Part shown: in pieces, positions 15,101 to 28,987 of the stretch
Layout: each line of letters starts with the position of its first letter
How positions within the stretch are numbered: position 1 is the first letter of the stretch
DNA from: Pyrenopolyporus hunteri
Lineage: Eukaryota; Ascomycota; Sordariomycetes; Xylariales; Hypoxylaceae
Assembly: GCA_902806595.1 (NCBI GenBank)
Contig: CADCXC010000037.1
Span: 868,001-932,000, forward strand
Length of the DNA: 64,000 nucleotides
Reading direction: 5' to 3'
The notes under the pieces: generated by a model
The model's database searches: none
The model's input: only the letters and a program-made list of their open reading frames with translations
What the model was told of the DNA's origin: nothing
Translations under genes and position numbers: made by a program

Positions 15101-15540
15101 GTAAAAATTATTAAATAAAAAAAATTATAAAAAATTAAATCGTAATATAAATTATAATAAAAATCGTAATTAAAATAATAATTATAAAAATTAAATTCGT
15201 TTTAAAAAATATACTTTAATTTTTAAAATAAAATACGTTAAATTATATTAAAAAATTTAAACTAATTATAATTCGAATCGATTTTATTAATCGTTTTTCG
15301 TTTTTATTAATTATTTTATTTTTTTTTTTAATTTTAAATATTAAATCTTTATTTTAAAATAAAAAATAAATTTCGATTAAAATTTAAATAAATTTATTAA
15401 ATAAGTAAGTATTTATATAAATTCGATTTAAAATTTTATTTATATTTATTTAATCGCGAAAATAAGATTTATATTGTAACGTTATATAATATTTTAACGG
15501 CGTTAAATAATTAACGGCGTAATAAAAAGCGAACGTATAA

Positions 15541-15576
<36 letters not shown>

Positions 15577-15590
15577 GGTAATAATAATAA
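15541..15590. repeat. TAA microsatellite
   Basis: Perfect AAT/TAA trinucleotide run of about a dozen units, followed by a short imperfect extension. It lies about 440 bp beyond the 15-bp minisatellite in the AT-rich block. Confidence 0.85.
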
Positions 15591-18500
15591 ATAATTATAT
15601 TATATTAAAATCACACCTTTTTATAAATATTTAAATATTAAAATCGTAAATAAAAATTATATATTTATTTAAATATTTAATTTAATAAACTCGTATATTT
15701 TAAAAAAAAAACGAAAAAAAAAATTAAAAAAATATAAATATATATTTATAAACATTAATTAAAATAATATATTATAATTATAATTATATTAATAAATTAT
15801 TTTAATTTAATTTATTTAATTTTAACGAATTTATAAAAATTTTTCGCGTATAAATCTTTTATAATATTTAAATTTAAATAATAATATTCGTCGATAAATA
15901 TTATATTTATTATTTAATATTTTTTAAATAAATTACGAAATTAATTAATTTTAATTTTTTTATAAATTATTATTAAAATTTTTATCGATATCGATTAATC
16001 GAAAATTACAATTTATAAGTTTAATAAATTTAATTAATAATTATATAATTTTATATTTTTTAATAAACGTATTATATTATCGTAAAAAATATATAAATAA
16101 AAGTATAAAAAATTTATTAATAAATACTTTATTAAAATAGTCGCGATTATAAAAATTTAAAATAATAATAAAATTTACGTCGACGTTAATAAATAAATAT
16201 AATTTTTCGTTAATTAACGATAATTCGATACGAAAATTCGACTTTTTTAATATAATAAACGATTTTAAATTTTATAAAAAATTATTAAATCACTTTTTAT
16301 CGACGATAATTATAATATTTCGTATAAATTTTTTCGACTTTTTATTTAAAAATAATACGTTCGATTTTTTCGTTTAAATAACTTATTTAATAATAATTTA
16401 ATAATTATAAAATACGGGGATTTTTTTAATCGATATAATATTAATCGTTATAAATAAATTTTTATCGAAATTTATAATTTATTTTATTTATTATATTAAT
16501 ATAATTATTTCGTTTTATTTTAATTTTTTTAATTTTCGTAATAAAAAAAACCATTTTTTTTTTTTGGCGATAATTATAATATTTAAAAAGTCGTTATCAC
16601 TGAATATAAAATCGATAAAAACTTACGTCGATAAAATATTAATACGTATAATAAATTTAGTTATTTTTTATTAAATATTAACGATTTTTTTAATTAACTT
16701 TAAAAAATTAATTAATTTTTATCGTTTTATTATATATTTAAAAACGAATTTAAAACGATTTTTTATTTTAATTCGAAGGAATTATTTTTCGTAATTTATC
16801 GAACGGTAATAATAAAATAAAATACGAATCGAAATTTAATCGTAATAGTAAAAATTTTAAATTATTAAAAAATAAATTATCGTTTAAATTTTCGTTTTAA
16901 ATTATAATTTTTTACGTAAATATAAACGAATAAAAGGAAAATAATAAATCGTTAATATTATATTTTTAAAAAAAAAATTTTATACGATTTCGATATATAA
17001 TTATATAAATCGTAAATAATATATATATAATAATATTTTTTAAAATTTTTTAAAAATTCGTTTTTAAATTTAATAAATAACTTATTTTTATTTTTTTATA
17101 ATTTTTTAATTATAATAAAATAACTTTATTAAATTACGATAAAATTATTTTCGAAATAAATTTTATATTTTTAATTTATTTATAAAATTTTCGTTCGTTA
17201 AAATTAAATTTATAAATTATATTATTTACGAATTAATCGTATAAAAAACGAAAAAATTTAAAATAAAAAATTATAACGTTCGTTTATTTTATATCGATAT
17301 ATATTAACGTAATATTAAATAAAATTTTTAATAAATATATAAATTTTCGTCGTATAAATTAAAATAAACGTTATTTTTTCCTCGATATTATTAACGTAAT
17401 ATTAATAAAAAAATAATTTAATTTATAATTTAATTATTATATCGTTTCGTTTAAAATAAATTTCTTTATTCGTTTTATAATAAGTGTTTTTTTTTCGTAT
17501 ATTATTATACCCTTTTAATACATTTATAATAACCGTTTCGATATTAAATAAAAAAAAGTTATTTAATGTAATTAAATTATATTTAATTTTTTTATTTGTA
17601 ATAAAATTAATTTAAAGTTATATATAATAAAATTTAATATTAAATTTAAATCGATATATATAAATAATAATAAAATTTAAACTTAAAAAAATAATAAATT
17701 AATAAAAAAGTAACGAATTTAACGGGTTTAATAAATTCGAAAAATTTAATAATTTTTTAAATTTTTTATATTTTTTTTTCCATTCATTAATAATAAATTA
17801 ATAAAAAAAAAAAAATAAATAAAACATCGTTAACGGCAATTATCGTTAAAAAATTAAATAATTTTTTTATAAAATAAGTTTTTTTTTTTATTATATATTT
17901 TTAATAATACTTATTTTATATTTTTTTTATACACGTCGAAATTAATTATTATTAAAATATAAATAATATTTATCGATTTAATAATTATATTAAAAATTTA
18001 AAAATATCGAACGTTAAATAAATTAATTTACGATATTAATTATTATTTAAATATTTAAATACGTTATATAAATTATTTTAATATTAAATATAATATTATT
18101 ATAAAATAAAACGATAAATAATTTCGTTTCCCCGATTTTTTTTTCGAATTAATTATTATTATATATAATAATAATTATTTCGAACGTTTCGATATTTCGA
18201 TTAAATATAAAAATTTATTTATTATTATCGAAAATTTCATAATATCGTATAACGCTTTTAAAAATTAAATAAAGTTACCATCGATAATTAAAATTTTATT
18301 TAATTATTAATAATCGAAATTTAATTATTAATATTAATATAAAATATTAATCTAAAATCGAAATATTTATTAAAGGAAACTTTATTATACGTTAAAAAAA
18401 AACATCGAACTTCGTTAATAAAAATTAAAAAACTTTATTATACGTTTTATTATACGTTAATAAAAACGTCTCGTTAATAATTTTTAATAATTATTTTTTA

Positions 18501-21089
18501 ATTATAAATAAAAATACTTTTTTTATTATATACCTAAATTAATAATTTATAAAAAATTAAGTATTTTAAATCTATTTATTCTAATTAATATATATTAAAA
18601 ATACTTTTTTTATAAAAAATAAATAATTTAATTTTTTAATAATAATTTTAATTTATATTTTAAAACATTTAATTATTAATACGTATAAATTAAAATAATT
18701 TAATTTTAAATTTTTAAATTAAAACTACGTTAAAATTTCGTAATAAATTTAAATAATATCCGTAAAAAACGCTTTTTTTTATATTATATATAAGTTTTAT
18801 TACTACGAATTTAAGTGAATATAATTTCGTAACTAAACGAGTAATTTATAAATAATTTTATATAATCGACTATCGAATTTTTTTTAACTTTTTATCGATA
18901 TAAATTATATTATTTTATATTATTTATATTAATTAATATTATAAAAAACTTTATACTTTAATTTATAATCTTTTATTATAATTATCTTTTTTATTTACTT
19001 TTATTTTTTTTCGATAATCGTATATTTAAATTAATAAAATTAATATATTATAACTTAAAATAAATTTAAAATTATATAAAAATTTAATCGTTAATTAATA
19101 TTTAAATAATAAAATCTTATAAATATAAATTTTTTATAAACTTCGAAATAAATATAACTTTAAAATTAATTACCAAATATTTTAATAATATTTATTTAAA
19201 TAAAATATCTATTAAAAAAAATATAATATCGATAATATTAAAATAAAAATATTTCGACTTTTTTAAATAAAATTATTATATTTTCGAATTATCGAATATT
19301 TAAAAAAAAAACGACCTAAAATTAATATATCGTTACGATTTTTCGAATAAAAGTTATAATAATAAAGACATTTTCGTTATAAATAAATTATTTATACTAA
19401 AAAACTCGTAAAATATATACGCGAATTTATATATTATCGAAATATACGTAATAAAAAAATTTTAAACCATTTATAATATATTTAAAATATTAAAATTAAT
19501 TTATTATTTTTAATTCGAATTTACTTTAAAAATAATATAATTCGAAAAATTAACGACTTAAATAAATAATAATATATTAAAAATTAATTATATAAATTTT
19601 TTAATAATTATTAATAAATATTAAATCTATTCGAAAATTTAAATAAAAATTAAATTTAAAAAATTATTCGAAAACATTTAAAATTAAATATTACTCGTAA
19701 TTTAATTTATAATATTTATAAAAAATAATATTTAAAAGTTATATAATAACGTTTCGAAAAAAAACGATTTAAAAAAACGATAAAAAAATAAATATTTACG
19801 ATTTCGAATTTTAATTATATATAATTTATAAATAAATATTAAAAATTTCACTTCGTCGAATTTAAAATTTATATTAATATTAATATATATTTTCGTATAA
19901 TATTATAATATAACGTTAATAAATTTACTTTTTTATTCGTAAACATATTAAATTAATATTTTTTTTTTATAATTAAATTAAAGTTTCGACTATAATTAAT
20001 TTAAACGAATTACGATATTAAAATACTTTTTATAATATTTATATAATTTATATTAATTATATATAATAAATTAAAAGTAGTTATAATTAATTCGAATAAA
20101 AATAAAACGATTTAATAATAAAATTATCGAATTTTCGAATTTTATAAATAAAGTTTTAATAAATAAAATAAAAAAATCGAATAATAATAAATATAATTAT
20201 TTAAAAACGTAATAAAATATTAAATTATAAATTTTTATAAAATATTTTAATAATTTTAATACGAAAATTAATTTAATATTTATAAATATATTTTAAATTT
20301 TTAATAAATAATAATATATTCGACTACGATAATATCATTAATTAAATAACGTTTTATATTATTTATAACAATATTTTAAAATAAAAATATATTAAATTTA
20401 TCGAATAATAAAATAATTACTATATTATGTTTACATTAAAAAAAAATTATCGAAAAATTAACTACATTTATTATATATAATTTAACGTAAATAACAATAC
20501 GATTAATTTCGTTATAAATATAATTAATAAAACGAATTTCGATTTAATATAATTAATATAAAAATTATAAAAATCGTTAAAAAAATATAATTTCGATAAT
20601 TTTTTAACTTTAAAAACGTAATAATTTTATAACGAATAATTTATACGATACTTTTTAAATTTTATTTAATATAATCCGTTAAATTTATATAAAAAAAATT
20701 ATTATACTTTAAAAAATTATTTAAAATATTATATTATCGAAAGTAGATAATTGTTATTAATATTAAATAAAATACTTCGTAAAAAAATAATTTAATATCG
20801 AAGTAAATTAAACGAAATTAAATATAATTTAAATTAATTATAATAAAATATTAACGAATTAAAAATTATTCGATAAAAAGTATAATTATACGAAAACGAA
20901 TATACGCCGTAATTTAAAATAAATGTATATAATATTTAAAATAATCGACTTTTATTAAAATTTTTTTTTATTAAATTATTAACATTTATAAATAATTATT
21001 ATTTTATTTCATTTTAATTTAATAAAAAAAATAAAAAATAAACGAATTATAATTTATAAATATTTTTTTTTTTACTATTAATCGTTTAA

Positions 21090-21545
21090 CTTTATTAAAT
21101 AATCGCGATTTTTTAAATCGTAATTTTATATACGCGTAATAAATAATAAAATCGTTTTATATTTTATTATCGGTTAATAAATAACGTTAAATAATCGTAT
21201 AATATTGTAATAAACATTTATAATAAACCGTAAAATTAATTAAATAATATTTAATATATAAATTATTTTCGAAAATTATTTAAAAAATAAATTATTATAA
21301 AACGTTATTTAACGTTAAAATTATTTATAAAAATAAAAATAAATAAAGTAAAATTTAAATATATTATATATATCTATTAATATGACGTATAATATTAAAA
21401 ATTAAAATAAAATTTTATTAATATTATAAAAAAAAAAAAAAAAAGAAAAAAAATATATAAAAACGTCGATAATAACGAAATCGTTTAAAACTTCGATATC
21501 GATTATTTAATAAAAATAAATTATCGTATCGAATCGTAATATACA
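21090..21545. repeat. Third degraded copy of the inverted-repeat family
   Basis: The stretch 21,375-21,545 follows the reverse arm at 3,140-3,325 landmark by landmark: ACGTATAATAT, TTAATATTATAA, a long A run, CGTCGAT, AAAACTTCGAT, ATTATTTAATAAA. A shorter related segment at about 21,090-21,150 shares a CGATTTTTTAAATCGTAATT core. Degeneration prevents firm limits. Confidence 0.4.
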
Positions 21546-24500
21546 TTAAAAAATTATTATAATTACCGTTATTATATTTATTTTTTTTATTAATATTATA
21601 TTAATATTATTTTATACATTTAAAAAAAATAATTTATTTCGAACCTATATTATAAACGTTTAATTTAACGTTATTTTTATTATTTATATTATTATATATA
21701 TTATTATTTAAAACGTTATTAATCGATTTAAATAATCGAAATATTTTATTTTTAACTATAAAACGACTTTTTTTAAATTCGTTATTATTATCGCTAAATA
21801 AATTATTATTTTTATCGTTTTAACGTATTATAATTTTTTTATTAACGAAATAATATTAATATAATTTATTTTCGTAGTCGTTAAAATCGTCGTCGTTATT
21901 ATTATCGTAAATTTAAAAATAAAAACATTTATTCGAAATAAATAATTTATTTTTAAATAATTAAAATATTTACGAAATAAACGATATTATTATATTTTTA
22001 AAAAATATCGTGATATTATCGTTAATAATATTTTCGAAAATAAAAAAAACGAATCGATTTATTTTTAAAGTTTCGAAAAATCGCGTAATTATATTATCGA
22101 AGATTATTTATATAAATCGAATAAATAAATATTTAAAATTTACCCCGTAAAATTAATAAAATTTTTTATTATAAAATAAAATTTTTTATTTATATAATAA
22201 TCGAAATAAATAAAATACGTAAAAAATTAATACGTAATTATTATTTTTTAATTTAAATATCGATATAAATTTTTTTCGATTAAATATTTTATAAATATTA
22301 ATACGTAAAAAAAAAATATTTTTAATATCGTTTATAAATAAAAAAATTTTTTAATCGTAAATATTTATTTTATTATAAAAAAATTAAAATTTTTACTTTT
22401 TAAAAATTATATAAATTTATTTATAACCGTAATACGATTACGTAATTCGATAATATTCGTTACGAAATATCGTATATTCCCGTTTTTTAATTTTTAAATA
22501 TTTAATTTTATCGTCGAAAATACGTAAAATATCGAAATTATATTAAAGTAAAAATAAATTATTATAAAAAAATAATTAATAACCGAAATTAAAAGTTATA
22601 AAATAAAATATTTAATAATTAATTAATATTAAATCGAATAATTTAATTATAATATATTTATAAAATTTTCGAAAAATTAAAAAACGTAAAATTAATATTT
22701 TTCGTTATATAAAATATTATTAATCGATTATATAAATCGTAAATTATTAAATTAATTAAAAAAATTAAAATAAAAACGATTCGCGTCGTTTTTAATAATT
22801 TAAACGTTATTAATTAAAATATAATAAACGTAATAATTTAAATTATAATCGATATCGTCGTTATTTAACGTAAAAAATTTTAAAAATAATTAATATATTT
22901 TAAAATAATTAAAATAATAAATAAAAACGAATATTATTTCGAATAATTTAAATTATATAAACGGTTAAATTATTAAAATTAACGAAACTTAAAACTTTAT
23001 ATTAATATATAATAAAAAAAAAAAAAATATTTATATAAATAATATATAAAAATATTATTTAAATATTTAATAAAATTAATATTAAAGCGTAAACTACATA
23101 TATTTTTTCGTAAATTATTTACGAATTATACATTTATATTCCTTTTATATATTCGCGTTACGTAAGCCGTAAACATTAAATAACACTTTCATTTTCGTAT
23201 TTTTAATTTTATTTTTTTATTAATAACGTCGAATTATAATAAAAAATTAATATTATAAACTATTAAATTTTTTTCGTTAAATTCGAAAATTTCGTATATT
23301 TTTAATATAACGTTTTAATATTTTAAACCACTTAAAATTCCATTATATAAAAATAACGAATACTTTTTTCGAACCTTCGATATTTATTATTTAAAATATT
23401 TTATCAATTTTTATCTATTATTTAATTTATACGTATTCGATAATAAAAAATTACATTATATAATAATATATTACGCATATTATATCGTCGTTAAAAATAT
23501 TTAATACGAAAATAAAAAAAAAATAATCGTAAAAATAAAAATAATAATAATTTTTTTTTTTCGACGTTTATATTATTTAATCGTAATTTTCGTATAAAAA
23601 TATTTAACGATAATATTTTTTTAATTTTAAATAATAATAAACGATATTATTTTTATATATTTAAACGATTAAATAATAAATTATATTTTTATAAATTATA
23701 ATATAATTAAAATTAATTAATAATTTTATTTATAAATTAAAAATACCTTATTATTTTAAATTTTAAAAAATAAATATTTTTTAAAAATAAAATAAAATTT
23801 ATTTTATAACCGTAATATACGTTATAAATCGAAACATTTTATTAATTAAATATAAATAATTATTTTACTTCGAATATTACTTTTATATTTAATTACGTTA
23901 TAAATAATTAAAAATTTTTATTTATATTTTTAATTATTATTTTAATTTATAAAATTCGTATTAAATTTTACCGTATTATTAAAAATATAATTAAATTTAA
24001 TTATATTTATATAATTTCGTTTAATATTAAAAAATAATTTATAATAAATAATATATAAAAATACGTAAAAAACGTAATTATAATTAAAAAAAATAACATT
24101 TTACACGAAATTTATAATTTTATTTTACTTCGTTACGATATTTATCGATTTTTTAACTATAATAATTTATTTTTAATTTTAAAATTAAAATTTAAAATAA
24201 AAAATATATTTAAATTATAAACGTATATATTATATTATTTCGATAAAATATATAATATTATTTTATAAATAATAAATTAATATAATAATATATATTATTT
24301 TTTTTTAATACGTTTTTATAAAATATTTTTTTATTCGATTCGTTTAATTTTTATTTTTCGACGTTACGTTATTATTTTTTCGTAACGTTAAAAACGTTAA
24401 ATTTTTTATTTTTTTATTAAAATTTATCGATAAATATAAATAAAACTTTATATAAAAAAATATAAAAAATAAATTTTCTAAATTATAAATCGAATTTTTT

Positions 24501-25420
24501 ATTACGTCGTAAAATAACGAAAAACGTTTTTAAATTACATTCGAAAAAAATATTAATCGCGAAAATTTAAATTATACGAAATAAATTAACGACAATATAC
24601 GTTTCGTTAATTCGTTTAATATTAAATTCTACGAATTTTATTAAAATAATTTATATAATTTATATATTTTAAAAAATAACGACGAAAACATTTTAATTAA
24701 TTTATTATTTAAATAATTTCGACTTATATAATATATTAATTAATTAAATAATAATATTAACGAAAATATTCGAAAAAATTTAAAATTAAAATTATTTTTA
24801 TTTATTCTTAATATAAAAAATAACAATTAAAATATTATAAAATAAAAAATTACGAAAATAAATATTTATAAAATTAACTTAAATTTCGATATTTTTTATA
24901 TCGAAAATAAATCTTTATTTTTATAATAAAAATAAATTTATTTTTAAACGTAATAATTAAAATAATTAAATAAAAAATAATTAATAAATTTATTTCGTAA
25001 ATTTATTAATTTATTTTTTAATTAATTTTATTTTTTTAAATATTTTTTATTTTTTAATTATAAATATTTATACTTTTTTTTTTATAATTTTATATTTATT
25101 TTTAATTAAAATATATCTATTTTATTTCTTAAATACGTATAAATACGAAATATAATATATAATATAAAAAATTATTTCTATATTTAATTTTTATTATTAT
25201 ATTATTTTATAAATTATTTATTATCGTAAAAATTTATATATATATAATTATATATTTAATAAATTTAAAATTATTTATTTTAATTAATAATAAATTATTT
25301 AATTAAATCTATTAATTTATTAATTTATTATAATAATTTTATTATAAAATAATATATTAAATACCTTAAAATACCTTATAATTATAATAAATTTAACGTT
25401 TAAAAATACAATATAACGTA

Positions 25421-28400
25421 TAATGCGGGCCTATTGTATAATTAAACTATGAGACCATGAGTTTTAACGGTTTGGCGGTTTAAGTTAAATGGCCCACCGT
25501 CGTACCTGTTATGTTTTTTTCGAGTCAGTATTCCCAGAGGAAAGGGCCGACGGGGTTTCGGCCGTACTTGTGCAGTGCAATGATCTACAGATGACCTATC
25601 ACAATGTTAGACGTAGCTTTGGATAAAGCTGATCGACCAGAATGAACCACCTAGCTGAGCCGAGTTTCCAGCTCATCCCGGGACTTGTGAGTCGCTACCT
25701 CCACGAAGTTTGAGAAGTTAACGTTTAAGAAGAATGAAAAGCGCGTCATCTCATCTTGACATCAGACGAGCCATGGCGCCGAGGTTATTTCTAGGTGCCG
25801 TTTGTCAACGCGCATAGCTGTTGGGAGCTTGGGAGCTCGGGAGCTCGGTGGCTCTTGGCGGGGTGAGATCGGTTCTGAAGCCCGTCGGAAGCTTAGCTTT
25901 TTATCTTGACTCTCAGACTCTGTAGTGTACCTACGCAAGCGGTTTGGCCAATTGACGTATTCGATCGTGTTCATGGTAAGACCACGTCTGTACGCGTACC
26001 TAGGTATGTAGTCGCCGCTGATCATACGTACCTACCTACATGTATATAATACTATGCGGAATACACACGCGCTCGATTCTACGTAGGGTTGACGATGATT
26101 GGTATGTGCATTCCGGTGGACTGGATCCGTACATAAAACATCGCGAGCGGTAAATACCTAGGTAAGGTAAGATGCGTTCACTTGCGTGGGTATTATAGGA
26201 TATGATATGTTGATTACAATCGGACGAGGGCTTGGATGGAAAGCCAGGTTTGTGTCTTTAGCGGAGACGAAGTCGATTGTCATTTTTTAAACGATAAATC
26301 CCATTTCATTTTATTTTAAATGTTTACCTTTCATGGAAAGAACGGTCGGTTCGGTTGCGGCCCCGAGCGTTGAGCGGCACAGCATCTGAAGAAAGGGCGA
26401 CTTTATTATTACATATTACACGTTGATGTACTTTGACGTATGCCGCTTAAAATAAAAACGCGAGACCACGGACATTTGACCTTAGCAAACTATCCTAAAT
26501 ACACTAAATCCACTAGGTCCCGGCGATCTGCATACATACAGTACAACCCCAACGATGTCCTTGCAAGCGACTACATGTACTAGGTCTTGTACTATACATA
26601 GGTACAAAACATGATTGGTACGTACCTCCTCTAACCGTTAACGGTGCTAGCATTGAAGGTGCCTATATCCTATACCTGCAATAAGGTGAAAAGTGAAGCT
26701 CTCATGTAGGCATATTCGAAATTTTACGTAGCATGCGTAATGCATTGGATCTTAGGTTGTAATACTAATTATATGCATGGCATCACTTAGGTAGGCGCCT
26801 TCCATGTGGTCTCCCTTGGCCAGTGGTCCCGAAAAAAAAAAACGTGGCTATTGCGAAAGAAAATGAATGAAGTCCCTTTGACACCCGGGCTTCTGTTGGT
26901 CCAGGCTGTAGGCGAAATTAGACACTTGGTAATGACATATCAGATGCATATATGTACATATGTATGTTGGTTCTGAAGATAGACGTGAAAAGTGATATCG
27001 GCCGATAAAATCCTTAAACATGCATGAGGGACGCTAGAAGTCGAGTTGGAAAAGAAAGGAATGAAACAGTGTCTCATCGGATGCCACCCTTTTATGACTC
27101 GTAGGCTACTGCGACAAAAAGGCGTGGGAGGTAACCATGCATATCGGTGATTTCTTTTTTCTTTTTTTCTCTCTTTCTTTGCCCCGTTTGAATACATACG
27201 CGCGCATTTTTAGCTGGGTAGGTACTTGAGTACCTATACCTACCTCGGGTACCTAGGTATCTATACACATAAGTGATGATTAACCCATTTTTCTTTCTTT
27301 CTTTTTACCCCCCTATGCATAGGTAGGTACGTATAGAGATATATGAAGGTTAGGTTTGGATGCCGTATTGCTAGATACCAGGTATACTCGAGTGTAAGCA
27401 AGTAGGTACATATCTACGTATCTTACAAATGTAAATGCGAAATGCGGATTACTACATGGTACATGTTGCTTAGCGTGCGGCAGACGTATAGTACCTATTG
27501 GCCTTATCCTATTCAGCGCTGGACCCGTCTGCTACCTGGTGCTCCACGTAGTATATCTACTTACCTCTACGTATAAATGTCGGCTCTACCCGCGGTTACG
27601 GGAATCGGGGAACTGGGTCCGTTTTTTGGGCGCCCCTCTGGAGTGGCCGAAATTTTTTTAAGACATGGCTCTTAAACGCGAACAGTTCACAGCTTCAGAC
27701 GAAGTAAATCCTGGCTCATGGAAGACATGCTGGTTGGCCTATTTCAAACACGGCTCCACAGGTTTACATGCTGCAGCGCCGCCGCGGACCTGCACGTCCA
27801 TAAAGCAACATGTACATGCACAGTCCGAAATGCTACATTCGCACCGTCTCCGGTCCAAGGAGACGGGACTGGCCCCAACGTGAGCAGCCCTTCGAATCCG
27901 CAGTAAGCCCATTCGGGGATTTGCTGCCGGGTTGAAATTGGGTGGAGGACCTGCCATTCTTATACGTAGTACATACAAGCCGCTTGGCCAGAGGGTTGGC
28001 CTGGATGGGCCAGCCACCCCTGTCCTTGACGAGTCTGGGACAACCGTGCTGGAAGGGTGCACTGTGGATATGACTTCCCAGACAGGGACGTACGATGGAA
28101 GGATGGGGGCGCCTTTAATCCACTGATGGCGAGAGCACGCGCTGCTCCATTGGCCAGACTCGACCCACAGGTAGGGAACCCGATGCAATCATCTCCACCC
28201 TGCCTCCCCGTGCCTTCCCCCGTACGACCCCCCGGTTGATTTGCTCGGGCCAATCCCATCTCCCTTGCGCCTGCGCTGCTATCGCCCAATCTGCCAAATA
28301 CTACCTTCTCGCTGGCTGCCCATAGGTTCCCACGCTCCCAAACCAAGCCCACTTCTCCATCCACACACAGTCCACGCACCAATCCACACACCAAAGCTAC

Positions 28401-28823
28401 TACCCCTTCTCTGGGCGCCCGGCCCGGCTCTTCTCTTCCCTTTTCCCTTCCTCAGAATCAGAACACATCAAACTTTCTAACCTCCATCATCCTGACGACA
28501 AACTCGTCTGCCCCCGTCTGCTTTCTGTTTGTGGGCCTCGTCGTCGGCCAGGTCAAGATAGGTTTCTGACCGTCGAACTGAGTCGATCCCGGCCACCCAC
28601 GAATCAAAGCAGCGAGAACGAGTCCTTCCGGGAACACAGCTGGATCCGTTCGTTGGTCATCTGGGGCCCTATCGTCATCTTGTCGACCGCCTGCGCACCG
28701 TCTCTTCGAGTTGCCTTGCACTAGAAGCCAGCGCTTCGGGTTCGCTTCTCAAACAAACTTTGCGCTCGACCCAGTTAGGCGGATTCTGATCTTTTGTTTC
28801 GCCCAGCCATCTTTCTTTCATTT
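25421..28823. other. Gene-free interval between AT-rich block and veA
   Basis: Composition is normal but I find no gene. The first 2.2 kb is ordinary intergenic DNA with three ACCTAGGT palindromes (25,998, 26,156 and 27,251). From about 27,600 to 28,800 the sequence becomes GC-richer, with long pyrimidine-rich tracts (CT/CCA-rich at 28,190-28,500) typical of filamentous-fungal promoters and leaders, so the veA transcript probably starts in this part. Overlapping open frames on both strands at 27,665-28,394 are judged to be composition artefacts. Confidence 0.6.
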
Positions 28824-28982
28824 ATGCCCACGAGCAAGTTAAACTTAATTCCGTTTCTCTGGTTCTGGTCCTGCCTTCACCTAACGGACCGAACGTCTGG
28901 GACCTTGATATTCCCGATTGGATTTTCGTTTTGGAATACGCATGAATTCCAACACATAATTAATTACATTTATCTAAAGTAG
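28824..28982 (+). CDS. Upstream open reading frame in the veA leader (52 codons)
   Basis: An ATG at 28,824 opens a 52-codon frame that ends at TAG 28,980-28,982, five bases before the proposed veA start at 28,988. A second, five-codon frame (28,942-28,959) is nested in another register. The peptide is Trp- and Phe-rich and resembles no family I know. If the leader is transcribed unspliced through here, ribosomes would meet this frame before veA, which would suit translational control. Whether it is translated is unknown; a leader intron could remove it. Confidence 0.35.
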   Translation: MPTSKLNLIPFLWFWSCLHLTDRTSGTLIFPIGFSFWNTHEFQHIINYIYLK

Positions 28983-28987
28983 AATCC

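Larger units (their letters stand above)
10453..25420. repeat. AT-rich, RIP-like degenerate block (right part)
   Basis: This continues the left block with the same composition: CpG is kept and other cytosines are nearly gone. It contains further arms of the inverted-repeat family (12,205-12,760 and 21,090-21,545), a 15-bp minisatellite and a TAA microsatellite. The 88-codon frame at 10,821-11,087 is a low-complexity string of Phe, Ile, Leu and Tyr caused by base composition and is not credited as a gene. The block ends abruptly near 25,420, where balanced-composition DNA begins within a few tens of bases. Confidence 0.85.

Noticed and set aside
1..25420. Mitochondrial DNA insertion as explanation of the AT-rich block
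   Set aside because: No mitochondrial gene, tRNA or rRNA is recognisable, and CpG retention with loss of other cytosines fits RIP better.
27665..28394. Overlapping open frames on both strands (up to 149 codons)
   Set aside because: No recognisable motif, several mutually exclusive frames, and location in a GC- and pyrimidine-rich stretch that looks like the veA promoter and leader.
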